The position numbers and the translations under genes were made by a program. Below, piece by piece: positions 26,842 through 37,497 of a DNA stretch of 64,000 nt (positions are counted from its first letter, which is position 1; every line of letters starts with the position of its first letter). The stretch is from JACKAF01 sp041391485. Lineage in GTDB: Bacteria; Bdellovibrionota; FAC87; UBA2466; JACKAF01. The stretch lies in NCBI GenBank assembly GCA_041391485.1, contig JAWKNY010000017.1, positions 1 through 64,000 of the forward strand, in the 5' to 3' direction. The notes under the pieces were generated by a model that was not told where the DNA came from, ran no database searches, and saw nothing but the letters and a program-made list of their open reading frames with translations.

Positions 26842-27364
26842 GTCGGTCAACCCGATCCTGGTGACGGTTTTCTTTTACCTGCTGATGGTAGGGCGCACGA
26901 ATATTGAGTACGTTTTCCCCGACGTTTTCAGGCATTGGGACATTCTCTTACCGTTTATCGTCTATTTTGGTCAGCGGCGTAGCATTGCCGAAGGCTTGAC
27001 GCTGTCCATTTTGACGGCACACCTGTATTCGCTGAGCAGCATCGCCCCCATTGGGGTCTTCGTGCTCCACTATTTATCCCTCTTCATTATCGCTCGTGTG
27101 CTCAGTTACGTTATCTACGCCAATGAGGGGTTCACCATCTTGATGCTGCTATTTGCTCTTTCGCTCCTTGCGCGTATTATCAACTTGCCCATCGCTTCGC
27201 TGTTTGGCCACTCTTGGGGATCGAACGGCATCGGCGCGTTTGGGATGGGGCTCTTTTTGAACACGGTGCTGGGGTTCTTCATCTATCTCAGTCTGAGCTT
27301 GTTGGATCGTATGACTTTCAAGACACCGACAATCAATATTGAAATGGCAGGGGACAGCCTTTGA
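26804..27364 (+). CDS. mreD: Rod shape-determining protein MreD
   Basis: Up to 186 residues with about five or six transmembrane helices and the position expected of mreD between mreC and mrdA. The frame opens with a TTG at 26804 inside mreC; a later start near 26840 is possible because MreD usually begins just before its first helix (NPILVTVFFYLLMVG). The stop overlaps the TTG start of the PBP2 gene. No soluble domain is present. Confidence 0.8.
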   Translation: MYFLQPNQKKFLESVNPILVTVFFYLLMVGRTNIEYVFPDVFRHWDILLPFIVYFGQRRSIAEGLTLSILTAHLYSLSSIAPIGVFVLHYLSLFIIARVLSYVIYANEGFTILMLLFALSLLARIINLPIASLFGHSWGSNGIGAFGMGLFLNTVLGFFIYLSLSLLDRMTFKTPTINIEMAGDSL

Positions 27365-29345
27365 TCGGACGCGAGCAGGAAATCCGTAAGTTTCGCGATC
27401 GGGCGCGGTACTTCAATTTCGTCACCCTGGCTTTTCTGGGCATTATCGGTTTGCGGCTTTACGTGCTCCAAGTTGCCCAAGGTGAGGAGCTGCGGCGGTA
27501 CTCCGAAGCCAACCGTCTAAAGAAGGAAAAACTTCAACCCACCCGAGGCCTCATTTACGATCGGGAAGGGCATGTGATCGTCGACAACCGCGCGTCTTTT
27601 GACGTCGTGATGTTGTCCCAGTATTACCCGTTCACCAAAGAGGTAAATGATCGCCTGTTCAAAGTGCTGGGGATGCAACGAGCGGAGTTTGATCGCCGCC
27701 TTCAAAAAGCCAAAAAGACTAGAAGTTTTCACGCCGTCCTTATCAAGTCAGACGTAAGCAAAGACGTTATCGCTGGCATTGAGATGGATCCCGAAGAGTT
27801 TCCGGGCGTGTACATCGAAGCGAGTGTGCAGCGCAAGTACCCCTATGGTGAGATGTCGGCACAGGCTTTGGGCTATGTCGGCGAAGTGAACGATCGGGAA
27901 ATCAAGCGCTATACGACGCGGGGCTTAGAGCCCGGCGATTACATCGGCAAGGTGGGACTTGAGAAACAATATGACGCCTACCTGCGTGGCGTAAACGGGG
28001 CTGGGTACGTCGAAGTAGACGCCCGTGGTCGCCGTCGCCAAACGAACAAGGTGAGAAGCTTTTGGGTTTTGAGGCTCAAACGGAGCCCATCCCGGGCCAC
28101 GATCTGCACCTGACGTTGGACATGGACTTGGAAGACGCGGCTCTTAGTGCGATGGCAACGCGGGAGTTCTATGGCTCAGTGGTCGCCATTGACCCGCGCA
28201 ACGGCGAAATCCTGGCCATGATCAATCGCCCGTCCTACGATCCCGAACAGATTTCAGGGAGAGAAGTGAGTTCCAAGGTGTGGGCAGCTTTGGCCAACGA
28301 TCCGCTTCGCCCTTTGCGTAACCGGGCGATTCAGGATCATTACCCGCCTGGATCCACCTATAAGCTCCTCGTTGCGATAGCGGCTTTGGCTGAGGGCCAA
28401 GCGAATACCGATACGAAGATCAATTGCACGGGGCATCTTTATTTTGGAGGACGCCGTTACCATTGCTGGAAACGGCACGGGACCGTCGATATTTTTAAAG
28501 CCATCAAAGAAAGCTGTGACGTTTTCTTCTACAAAATGGGAATCGCGCTGGGTGTGGATACCATGGCCAAAGTATTCGCGGGCATTTGGCTTGGGCAAGC
28601 TCACGGGTATCGCGCTTCCCGATGAAATTAAGGGAATCATCCCGGATTCCGTGTGGAAGGAAAAAATATTCAAAGAGCCCTGGCAGCCGGGGAGAACCTC
28701 AGTGTGGCTATCGGCCAGGGCTTTGTGGTGACCACGCCCATTCAGCTGGCCAACGCGTTTGCCGCCATCGGCAACGGTGGTTTTGTGTACCGACCGCTGC
28801 TCGTCCGACGAGTGGTGGATCCAAATGGCGACGTGATTGAAGAGTTCAAGCCGGAGCTCAATCAGAAGGTGGATGTGCCGGCGGAAATTTTCGACATCGT
28901 CAAAGAGGGACTCTACAAGGTCGTCAACGAACGCGGCGGGACGGCCTTCTGGCACCGGAGTCGACTCGTTGGTTATTCTGGAAAAACCGGTACGGCCCAG
29001 GTCCGCCGTTTCAAAGACATCATGGACGTTAAGTGCGAGCAGCAGGAATACCAGTACCGCCATCACGGCTGGTTTGTTGGGTATGCGCCCAAAGAGAATC
29101 CGCAGATAGCGGTGGCGGCCATTGGGGAGCACACCTGTCATGGCTCTTCCATGGCGCCTGTGGTTCGGGATGTGATCGATGCCTACGTCAAAAAATACCC
29201 GATTCCTGAAGAGGAAAAGCTGGTTGCCAAAGATCCTGGGCCGCGCGCCGTAGCGGCTTCGATCAAAGCGCAGACGGCTGCCGAGCGTAAAGAGCAGGAA
29301 GAGACGGAAGAGAAAGCCACTCCTGATCCGGAGGACGACGAATAA
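27361..29345 (+). CDS. mrdA: Penicillin-binding protein 2, transpeptidase MrdA (frameshifts)
   Basis: About 662 residues once frames are joined. N-terminal transmembrane helix, dimerisation domain (RGLIYDREGHVIVDNRASFDVVML), and transpeptidase domain with SxxK in PPGSTYKLLVA, an SxD motif in ESCDVFF, and KTG in SGKTGTAQV. The C-terminus is a charged tail. Frame changes occur near 28055 (TTTT, probably TTTTT), 28575 (two bases missing) and 28690 (GGGG, probably GGGGG, restoring QPGENLSVAIGQG). PBP2 is essential for rod growth, so real inactivation is unlikely. Coupled to mreD and rodA by overlapping ends. Confidence 0.88.
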
Positions 29346-30457
29346 TGGCGCAGATGCTTGAGTCCGAAACGCAGAAAGTCATACGCACCTTCAACCTGGA
29401 GTTGATTGCGACGGTCTTCAGTCTTTTCATCATTGGGATGTTCACCCTGTATAGCGCTACCGAGGGTCCTCACTTGCAGTCGCTGTGCAAAGCGCAGTTC
29501 GCACGTTTTGCCGTCGGCTTGGTCCTGGGCGGTTTACTCATTTTCGTCGACAGCCAAATACTTTACCGGTTTTCTTACCTCTTCTACGCGTTTTGTATCG
29601 TGCTTCTGCTTTTGGTGCTCATCGTAGGCCAGACAGGGGGAGGTTCCCAGCGTTGGCTTGGGTTTGGCCCCATCCGTGTACAGCCGTCGGAGTTAGCCAA
29701 GATCGCAGTCATCTTTGCGCTCGCTCGTTATTTCTCAGATGATAAGTTTGAGCCGCCCTACACGTTAAAGCGGCTTTTGATACCGGCAGCCATTATCGCG
29801 CCTAGCGCTTTGCTAATCTTGGTGCAACCCGATCTGGGCACAGCGGGAGTATTGGTACTCGGTGCCGGATCGCTTATCCTATTTCTTGGGCTGCGTTGGA
29901 AATCGATTCTTATCGTGGCGCTCATCGCCATTGTGACGGTGCCCTTGACCTACGCTTATGTCCTGAAGGATTACCAGCGCCAGCGTGTGAAAACATTCCT
30001 GGACCCCGCTAGCGATCCACGTGGGAGCGGTTACAACGCGATTCAGGCGAAGATTGCCGTGGGATCGGGGCGAGTGTTTGGAAAAGGCTATAGAAAAGGC
30101 ACTCAGTCACGGTTGAATTTCATCCCGGAACAGCACACCGACTTTATTTTTTCCGTTTTGGCGGAGGAACGGGGATTCGTGGGGGCGGTGATTCTACTCG
30201 TCCTTTATTTTCTGTATTGCATGTTTGCACTCAGAACCGTTGCCAGAGCCCGTGATAAATTTGAAATGCTTTTGGCCTTTGGGGTGACGGCCGTGCTGTT
30301 TTGGCACGTCTTCATTAATCTCGGTATGGTTACCGGGCTATTGCCTATCGTAGGCGTGACGTTACCGTTCTTGAGCTATGGCGGTACGTCTATCCTGACC
30401 TTCTTATTGATTACAGGATTGATTCTCAACATCAGCCGCAAACGCTACATTTTCTAA
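29345..30457 (+). CDS. rodA: Peptidoglycan glycosyltransferase RodA
   Basis: 370 residues, SEDS family with about ten transmembrane helices. Hallmark segments are GGSQRWLGFGPIRVQPSELAKIAVI, the loop with RGSGYNAIQAKIAVGSGRVFGKG, FIPEQHTDFIFSVLAEERGFVG and LPFLSYGGTSILT. Polymerises glycan strands with PBP2 in the elongasome. ATG overlaps the last base of mrdA. Confidence 0.95.
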   Translation: MAQMLESETQKVIRTFNLELIATVFSLFIIGMFTLYSATEGPHLQSLCKAQFARFAVGLVLGGLLIFVDSQILYRFSYLFYAFCIVLLLLVLIVGQTGGGSQRWLGFGPIRVQPSELAKIAVIFALARYFSDDKFEPPYTLKRLLIPAAIIAPSALLILVQPDLGTAGVLVLGAGSLILFLGLRWKSILIVALIAIVTVPLTYAYVLKDYQRQRVKTFLDPASDPRGSGYNAIQAKIAVGSGRVFGKGYRKGTQSRLNFIPEQHTDFIFSVLAEERGFVGAVILLVLYFLYCMFALRTVARARDKFEMLLAFGVTAVLFWHVFINLGMVTGLLPIVGVTLPFLSYGGTSILTFLLITGLILNISRKRYIF

Positions 30458-30492
30458 AAGTCGTAAACGCTAGCGCGTGTTGCCCTGTCCTC

Positions 30493-33400
30493 TTAGACGG
30501 CGCGTCGGTACTCGCCGCCAATGCTGTAAAGGGCGTTGGTGAGCTGGCCCAGTGAACACACGCGTGCGGCTTTCATCAACGCCTCAAAGATATTCTTTCC
30601 AGCGCGTGCCGCCGCTTTGAGCTCTTCCAAGGCCTTGGGTGCCTCCGCGGCATGCGCCTTTTGGAAAAGACGCAGGTTTGCGATTTGCTCATCCTTTTCC
30701 GCGTACGAAGCGCGGGTCAGGTTTTCGGGAATTTCAAGCATCTGTTCCGGGTTCGGATTGATAAACGTATTGATCCCAATGAGCGGCAATTCTCCTGAGT
30801 GTTTTTGCCGTTCATAGTGAAGGGACTCCTCCTGAATCTGGTTGCGCTGGTATTGGCTCTCCATCGCACCCAGTACCCCACCGCGAGTGGAAATACGCTC
30901 AAACTCAGCCAGAATCGCCTCTTCCACCAGGTCTGTCAGCTCTTCCATGAAGTAGCTGCCCTGAAGCGGGTTTTCATTCTTAGAAACTCCGAACTCACGC
31001 GCGATAATAAGCTGTATCGCCATGGCGCGTCGCACGCTCTCTTCGGTGGGAGTCGTAATCGCCTCGTCATAAGCATTGGTGTGGAGCGAATTGCAATTGT
31101 CGTAGTACGCGTTTAAGGCCTGCAGCGTTGTGCGGATATCATTAAACGCAATTTCCTGCGCGTGCAGAGATCGTCCTGACGTCTGAATGTGGTACTTCAA
31201 TTTTTGGCTGCGCTCATTGCCTTTGTAGAGGTTTTTCATGGCAATGGACCAGATGCGACGCGCGACACGCCCAATCACCGCGTATTCGGGATCGAGGGCA
31301 TTGCTAAAAAAGAAGCTTAGGTTAGGCGCGAAAGCGTCGATCGGCATCCCCCGCGCCAGATAATACTCCACAAAAGTGAAACCGTTTGCGAGTGTAAAGG
31401 CGACTTGGGAAATAGGGTTCGCGCCGGCTTCGGCGATGTGGTAACCGCTGATGCTGACGGAGTAATAGTTGCGGATATTGTGATCGACAAAATACTGTTG
31501 GATGTCTCCCATCATGCGCAAGGCAAACGGTGTAGAAAAAATGCAGGTATTTTGAGCCTGGTCTTCTTTGAGAATATCCGCCTGCACCGTACCCCGTACG
31601 CGCGTCAGCGTGTCGGTTCGAATCTTGTCCCACTCCTCGTTGGTGGCTTTGCGCTTGTGTTCTTTCTCAAAGCGTTCCACCTGCTGGTCAATAGCCGTAT
31701 TGAAGTAAAAAGCGAGAAGCATGGGAGCCGGGCCATTGATCGTCATGGAGACGGAGACGCTGGGATCGCAAAGATCAAATCCGGCGTACAGCTTCTTAGC
31801 GTCGTCTAAAGAGCATACACTGACGCCGCTTTCTCCGATTTTCCCGTAAATATCAGGCCGCTCGTGCGGGTCTTCCCCATAAAGCGTGACGCTGTCAAAG
31901 GCGGTGGAAAGACGCTTGGATTTTTCTCCGTCGCAAAGGTAATGAAATCGCTTGTTGGTACGTGTGGGAGTCCCTTCACCGGCAAACATGCGCTTCGGTT
32001 CTTCTTCGGTGCGCTTGAAAGGAAAAACGCCCGCGGTGAAGGGAAAATAACCCGGCAAGTTTTCCAGCCCCACAAAGCGCACCAATTCGGCTTTAGATAA
32101 AAAATGTGGAGTCGCGACGCGCCTGATTTTGTTGTGACTTAAAGTCTCGTGCGTGAGTGGTACCGTAAAAGACTTGTCCCGTACCTCGTAAGTGAAAGTG
32201 TCTTTCTCGTAGCGCGGCGACAGTTGCTCATAGGTTCTAAGGGCTTTTGCGAATTCAGGGTTCAGCGAGTCCTTGCGCTTTACGAGCAGGTCTTCCACTT
32301 CGCTCTGAGAGGGCGCACTCAGGCTTTTTTTGGCGATCTCAAGGCCTTCTATCTCCTGGTACTTTCGAGCCTCATCCTCGACCTCTTTTTTGTAGTCGCG
32401 GACCGCGTCCACAATCTCCGAGAGGTAACCGTTCCGGTTGCGGGGAACAACGGTGACGAAATCGGTATCCAGATTTCCTAAGCTTTCTGGGAGCAACTGC
32501 AATTTGTTTTCGGCGTTGCGGATACGGCGAAGGTGCTCGAAAAGGGCGTCTACGCCACTATCGGCAAAGCGCGAAGCGATGGTACCGAAGATGGGGAAGC
32601 GGTTCGGATCTTCATGCTCAAACTGGAGATGGTTGCGACGAAACTGCTTGCGCACATCCTTTAGGGCATCGGCCGAACCCGCTTTTTCGAACTTGTTGAT
32701 CGCAATAAGCTGGGCATAGTCGAGCATGTTAATTTTTTCTAACTGGGTAGACGCACCATATTCGCTCGTCATGACGTAAAGACTCGCATCGACCAAGTCG
32801 ACGATAGAGGCGTCCGCTTGTCCGATCCCCCCGGTTTCCACAACAATCCAATCAAATCCAGCGGCCTTGAGTAGGCCTACGGCGGCTGCGGTGGATTCGC
32901 TGATCGCGGCATCGGCTTGGCGGGTAGCCATGGATCGCATGTAACAGCGTTCGCTCTTTAGGCTGTTCATCCGCAATCGATCCCCAAGTAGGGCGCCCCC
33001 CGTTTTGCGGCGCGTGGGATCGATGGCGAGCACCGCAATCCGGCTGTCTTTTTCGTGCTCCAGAATGCGCAAAATGAGTTCGTCGGTGAGACTGGATTTA
33101 CCGGCACCCCGGTTCCGGTGATCCCTAAAACGAAAGATTTGCCGGCGTCTGCTTTTTGGGAGGCTTCGTGTAGCTTTTTCCAATCGCCTACGTGGGTCTT
33201 GGATTCGGTTTTAAATCCTTCTTCTCCCATTTCCAGACACGTGATGGCCTGAGCCAAAGCGTGCGGGTTGCTGCCGTAAGCGGAGAGCCCTTTCCAGTCG
33301 ATGTGTTCAAGGACAGGCAGATCGCAGCGCTGGAGAATATCGTTGATGAGCCCCTGAAGCCCCATCTGACGGCCGTCTTCCGGCGAATAGATTCGAGTGA

Positions 33401-33774
33401 CGCCGTAAGCTTCTAGCTCTTTGATTTCATCGGGAGTGATCGTTCCGCCCCACCGCCAAAAACCTGAATGTGGGGCGTTGGTTTGAGAGATCGATCATGT
33501 AACGAAAAAACTCGTTGTGGCCGCCTTGGTAACTACTAATGGCAATGGCTTGGGCGTCTTCTTGCACGGCGGTGCGCACGATGTCTTGCACCGAACGGTT
33601 GTGTCCGAGGTGAATGACCTCTGCACCTGTGGACTGCAGGATGCGGCGCATGATATTCACGGCGGCATCGTGTCCGTCAAAAAGTGACGCGGCCGTGACG
33701 ACGCGCACACGGTTTTTGAGTGAGTATTTCCCTTCGGATGGCTGCGAAGGCTTTGTTTTCTTGGCCTTTTTCAT
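30493..33774 (-). CDS. icmF: Fused isobutyryl-CoA mutase IcmF (frameshifts)
   Basis: About 1,095 residues, coenzyme B12-dependent isomerisation of isobutyryl-CoA and n-butyryl-CoA. Domains in order: B12-binding (SLFDGHDAAVNIMRRILQ, GAEVIHLGHNR), MeaB-like GTPase (P-loop GTGGAGKSS after correction, VVETGGIGQADASIVD), then the large mutase barrel (SRRATPHF-like region, GRRKFEE-like segments, SVSISGYHIAEAGANPISQ). The start at 33774 precedes KKAKKTKPSQPSEGKYSLKN. Missing bases are implied at about 33470 (CCCC), 33450 (GGGG) and 33105 (GGGG inside the P-loop). The fusion order B12-GTPase-mutase identifies IcmF rather than methylmalonyl-CoA mutase. Convergent with rodA. Confidence 0.88.
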
Positions 33775-33844
33775 TGCCACCGCAACATACCTTAAAAGGC
33801 AGGGCTTGGGAACTGTGCTTAGGCATTCCGAAGGAGGAGTAGCG

Positions 33845-34654
33845 CTAGGGCTTTTTGCGGGCGATGGAATCCGGAGCGCTGGGGCTGTCGTTGAGTCCCC
33901 AGTCGTAATCCAAAAAGCGTACCGTGCCCTTTTTTGCGATCGCGGTTCGGGCGCTGTCCGGACCAAAGCGCTCAACCGTCTTCTTTAGACTTCCAAACTG
34001 TTTTTCGAAATCCGACTCAAACCAGTCAAAGAGTTTTGAGAGTTGGAGGACACCGGTCTCGACCTCATAACGGTTGCGACTCGGGTCGCCCAAAAAAGCG
34101 CGGAAAGCGGATTCGAGTTGGGTGTTGAGGTCTTTTCCGGTGAAGGGAACACCCTGCAAAACAGGACACGACAAGGAGGCGCAATTGACGGCGGCGTGGA
34201 TACGCGCGTCTTGGTACTTCTCACGAAGCCATTCGTGTTCGATGGCATCAAGGTGTTTGATCTTCCCATCGAGTAGCGAAAAGAACTCCTGCTTCCACGG
34301 GCTTGAGAACCAACCCACGGTTTTCTTAATGCTGCCGACGGGGTAGTGGTCCACGATCCACTTCACGGTGAAGGCGTTGTACGCGTTGATAAGAAAGGCC
34401 ATCTGTTCTTCTTGAGGCCAGCTGGAAAAGCTCTGAAAGCTTACCTCAGACAGTTGCTTCAAATACCGAGCCAAAGGGTTTGCGGGATCTTCGCGAAACA
34501 TTTTTTTTAGGGGGCCGTAGGCGACAAGTCCTTCAGGGGTGCGGTACGTGTTTAGCACTTGTTTCCAGAGCGTATGACTGTTGTCATAGCCGAGACTGCC
34601 GGTACTTAGAGTTACGGCGACGAAAAGTGCTAGAAGGGCGCTCAATTTCCCCAT
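33845..34654 (-). CDS. Exported DUF547 protein
   Basis: 269 residues with a signal peptide (LLALFVAVTLSTGSLG) and the DUF547 domain: EQMAFLINAYNAFTVKWIVDHYP, KIKHLDAIEHEWLREKY, DARIHAAVNCASLSCPVLQ. The last segment, with two cysteines, is the most conserved part of the family. DUF547 proteins are widespread secreted or periplasmic proteins of unknown function. It lies upstream of icmF on the same strand, about 70 bases away. Confidence 0.85.
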   Translation of the reverse strand: MGKLSALLALFVAVTLSTGSLGYDNSHTLWKQVLNTYRTPEGLVAYGPLKKMFREDPANPLARYLKQLSEVSFQSFSSWPQEEQMAFLINAYNAFTVKWIVDHYPVGSIKKTVGWFSSPWKQEFFSLLDGKIKHLDAIEHEWLREKYQDARIHAAVNCASLSCPVLQGVPFTGKDLNTQLESAFRAFLGDPSRNRYEVETGVLQLSKLFDWFESDFEKQFGSLKKTVERFGPDSARTAIAKKGTVRFLDYDWGLNDSPSAPDSIARKKP

Positions 34655-34676
34655 GTTTCCCCTAAACGCGAGACTT

Positions 34677-35906
34677 CTAGTTCGCAGGACTTGCTGGAAC
34701 GGTTTCCGGTAGTTTCTTCACTCGCCAGGCGATCAGCGCCGGAGCGAGTAGCGTGGTAACCACTACCATCAGTACGACCGAAGAATAGTCCGCAGTGTTG
34801 AGAACGCCGGTTTGCTGGCCGATGGCAGCGAAAATCAAGCCAACCTCTCCGCGAGGGATCATCCCAAAGCCGACCAAGAGGCGATCTCCGCCGCGTTCAC
34901 GCGACGCTTTTCGAACGCCAAAGCCGCACACAAGTTTACCTACGAGAGCGCAAACGATGAGCAGCAGGCCAAGCCCAAGAGCATCGACATTGAACAGTTC
35001 TTTAATCTTCACGCCCATGCCCATCACGATAAAGAAGATAGGGGTGAAAAAATCAGCAACGGGCTTTAAAAGTTCCTCCACGCCAAAATGCTTGGTTGCG
35101 GAAAAACGCTGGAAGTAGACGTCATCTAGGGCAATGCCTAGGGCGAAAGCCCCGATGATTCCCTCCAGGCCCATGTACTTGGCTCCCCACGCAAAGAGCA
35201 AGCAGAGGGAAAGCAGGAAGATTGTCAGAGTGCCGGAGATCTCCAAAACGTGAACCCGCCCAATGAACCCCGTAAAGACGTACTTTCGAAGGAGAAAGAC
35301 CAGCAGCCCAAAAAGACCGACGTTTAGAAAAATATGGCCGACTTCCAGGGCCGAAACGCTTCCTTCTCGTACAAGGGCGGCGACGACGGTGAGGATTACG
35401 ACACCTAAGATGTCGTCAATGACCGCGGCACCGAGAATAATCTGGCCGGAAACGCTTTTTAATCGATTGGAGTCCTGCAGCACGCGGGCAGTGATACCGA
35501 CACTGGTCGCTGTCAGCGCTGCCGCCATGAACAGCGTGTGATTAAAGCTACTATGTGGAAGCAGGAAAGGGATGGTGGCGAAGGCCAAGACGAACGGTGC
35601 AATGACGCCCATCACCGCCACCAGCGTGGCGTCGGTTCCTACGCGTCCAATTTCTTTGATGGAGGTCTCTAGACCCACCAAGAAAAGCAGGAAGAGTACG
35701 CCTAGCTCCGACAGGCCGTGGACCAGTTCGGAGTGTTCCAAGTCATGGTAATGGTGCCCGAGTGCGCCCCCAATGTTCCCTATTAGGATACCGGTGAGTA
35801 GTTCCGCCAGAACGCTGGGAACACCGATTCTTTCAGCGATCCCTCCGGCGAATTTTGCGAAGAGCAGGGCGATAGCAAGAAGGGCCAGCATGTCAAGGAC
35901 GGGCAT
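34677..35906 (-). CDS. Cation/proton antiporter, CPA2 family (KefB/NapA-like)
   Basis: 409 residues, about twelve transmembrane helices. Conserved segments: VPSVLAELLTGILIGN near the N-terminus, LSELGVLFLLFLVGLE, the ion-binding double aspartate in AAVIDDILGVVIL, and GMIPRGEVGLIFAAIG. There is no C-terminal Trk-N domain, so it is a Na+/H+ or K+/H+ antiporter rather than a full Kef channel. It ends 22 bases before the start of the DUF547 gene, so an operon is likely, and it is divergent from the ClC gene. Confidence 0.88.
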   Translation of the reverse strand: MPVLDMLALLAIALLFAKFAGGIAERIGVPSVLAELLTGILIGNIGGALGHHYHDLEHSELVHGLSELGVLFLLFLVGLETSIKEIGRVGTDATLVAVMGVIAPFVLAFATIPFLLPHSSFNHTLFMAAALTATSVGITARVLQDSNRLKSVSGQIILGAAVIDDILGVVILTVVAALVREGSVSALEVGHIFLNVGLFGLLVFLLRKYVFTGFIGRVHVLEISGTLTIFLLSLCLLFAWGAKYMGLEGIIGAFALGIALDDVYFQRFSATKHFGVEELLKPVADFFTPIFFIVMGMGVKIKELFNVDALGLGLLLIVCALVGKLVCGFGVRKASRERGGDRLLVGFGMIPRGEVGLIFAAIGQQTGVLNTADYSSVVLMVVVTTLLAPALIAWRVKKLPETVPASPAN

Positions 35907-36059
35907 GGTGTTTTCTCCGTTGGCGGCTTTACTGATTGCAAATTGTTACCTTGTTTCGTAAGAGGGTCAAGCGGGCATTAAAAATCCTGGCCCAGAGCGC
36001 ACGATCGCAACGCCGGGAGAGACTTGATACGCCATCTCTGATAAGGTCTGACTTCACCT

Positions 36060-37448
36060 ATGGATTGGTTGTCCTCCATTCAAGAGTACATTAAACGCTT
36101 CAACCAATGGCTTACCAGCCGGTCGGTGCGTGATCGCGTCCAGTCGTTACTCGAAGCGCAGCCTTTTCTCCAAAACGTTCCTTATTGGGTGGCCGCCACG
36201 ATCGTGGGCTTGGTAGCGGTGGTCTATGCGGAACTCATCCATACCTTCACCCAGATGGCGTTTGAGATCTTTATCGAGAACCCGTACTACACGCTGGCTC
36301 TTTCTCCGTTGTGTTTTGTCGCCGCCTGGGGGCTTGTCTATTACTTTGGAAAGGCGGCAGGCGGAAGCGGCATCCCGGCTGTGATGGCGGGTATCCACCT
36401 GGACGTCAAATCTCCCCGTCGTTATCTCAACCAGTTGATGAGTATGCGTATTAGCGCGGTGAAAGTACTCAGCTCTGTCTTCTGTGTGCTTGGAGGCGGG
36501 GCCATTGGGCGTGAAGGACCGACGATCCAGATTGCGACGAGTATCTTTCTGGCCATTGGCGCGATCTTTAAAAAGGTGTGGCCAAAGTCCGCACACCAGC
36601 CCTGGCTGATTGCGGGAGGCGCGGCGGGGCTTGCGGCCGCGTTCAATACCCCACTTGGGGGAATTGTATTTGCGATTGAGGAATTGGCGGCGCAGCAGTT
36701 CAATCGCGTCAAGACGGTCCTGGTTTCGGCGGTGATCATTTCCGGAATGGTTTCGCAGTGGATTCTTGGGGCTTATTTGTTTTTTGGTTACCCCGAGCTG
36801 GGCGAAGTGAACGCTGGTTTCATGCCGTGGGCGATTTTGATTGGGATCATTTGCGGGGTGAGTGGTGGCTTTTTCGGGAAGGCCCTTTTTCACTTCGGGA
36901 ACAAACTTCGCAAGATGCGGGCCCGGGATCAGGCGCTGTTTGCCGGTGGGGTGGGCTTATTCATTGCATTGTACGCCTTTTTCTTCACCGAGCAGGTGAT
37001 GGGCGGTGGTGCCGAGGTCGTTCGGGAACTTCTTTTCTCTGAAGGGGTGGAGGCCGATCTGAAGCTAGTGATCGGCCGCTACGTCGGGACCCTGGTTTCG
37101 TACTTGGCCGGCGTTGCCGGCGGCATCTTCGCGCCCTCGCTTGCGATCGGTGCCAGTATTGGCTCGCAGATGGCGGTTTGGGTGGGATCGGCGAATCCTA
37201 ACCTGATGGTGTTGGCGGGCATGGCGGGTTTTTTGGCCGCGGTCACACGCGCGCCATTCACCGCGTTGGTGCTGGTCTTGGAAATGACCGATCGCCACGG
37301 AGCGACCTTGCAACTAATGCTCGCCTCTATTGTCGCTTACGTTGTTTCTCTCTCGATCGACTCGCATTCTTTCTATGAACGGCGCTGCGACGAAATTATT
37401 GCCGAGATAGAAGAGAAGGAAGCGCTGCGCAAAGCCGAGGCAAAATAA
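36060..37448 (+). CDS. ClC-family chloride channel or Cl-/H+ antiporter
   Basis: 462 residues with the selectivity-filter motifs of ClC proteins: GSGIP (residues ~103-107), GREGPTIQIA with the gating Glu, and GIFAPSLAIGASIG. No CBS domains at the C-terminus. ATG directly after the -10 like TATCTCTGATAAGG region; the gene stands alone, divergent from the CPA2 antiporter. A coordinated role in pH or osmotic homeostasis is inference. Confidence 0.92.
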   Translation: MDWLSSIQEYIKRFNQWLTSRSVRDRVQSLLEAQPFLQNVPYWVAATIVGLVAVVYAELIHTFTQMAFEIFIENPYYTLALSPLCFVAAWGLVYYFGKAAGGSGIPAVMAGIHLDVKSPRRYLNQLMSMRISAVKVLSSVFCVLGGGAIGREGPTIQIATSIFLAIGAIFKKVWPKSAHQPWLIAGGAAGLAAAFNTPLGGIVFAIEELAAQQFNRVKTVLVSAVIISGMVSQWILGAYLFFGYPELGEVNAGFMPWAILIGIICGVSGGFFGKALFHFGNKLRKMRARDQALFAGGVGLFIALYAFFFTEQVMGGGAEVVRELLFSEGVEADLKLVIGRYVGTLVSYLAGVAGGIFAPSLAIGASIGSQMAVWVGSANPNLMVLAGMAGFLAAVTRAPFTALVLVLEMTDRHGATLQLMLASIVAYVVSLSIDSHSFYERRCDEIIAEIEEKEALRKAEAK

Positions 37449-37497
37449 ACGCTCGCGTTGCGTATTGCCCGGGGGCCGACTAGAGTCTGCTCTCACG

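Noticed and set aside
28254..29141. 295-residue minus-strand ORF within mrdA
   Set aside because: It lies opposite the PBP2 transpeptidase domain with its SxxK and KTG motifs; it is a shadow frame.
30493..33774. Separate meaB and mutase genes in place of a fused IcmF
   Set aside because: The joined frames read continuously as B12 domain, GTPase and mutase in the IcmF order; only frame errors separate them.
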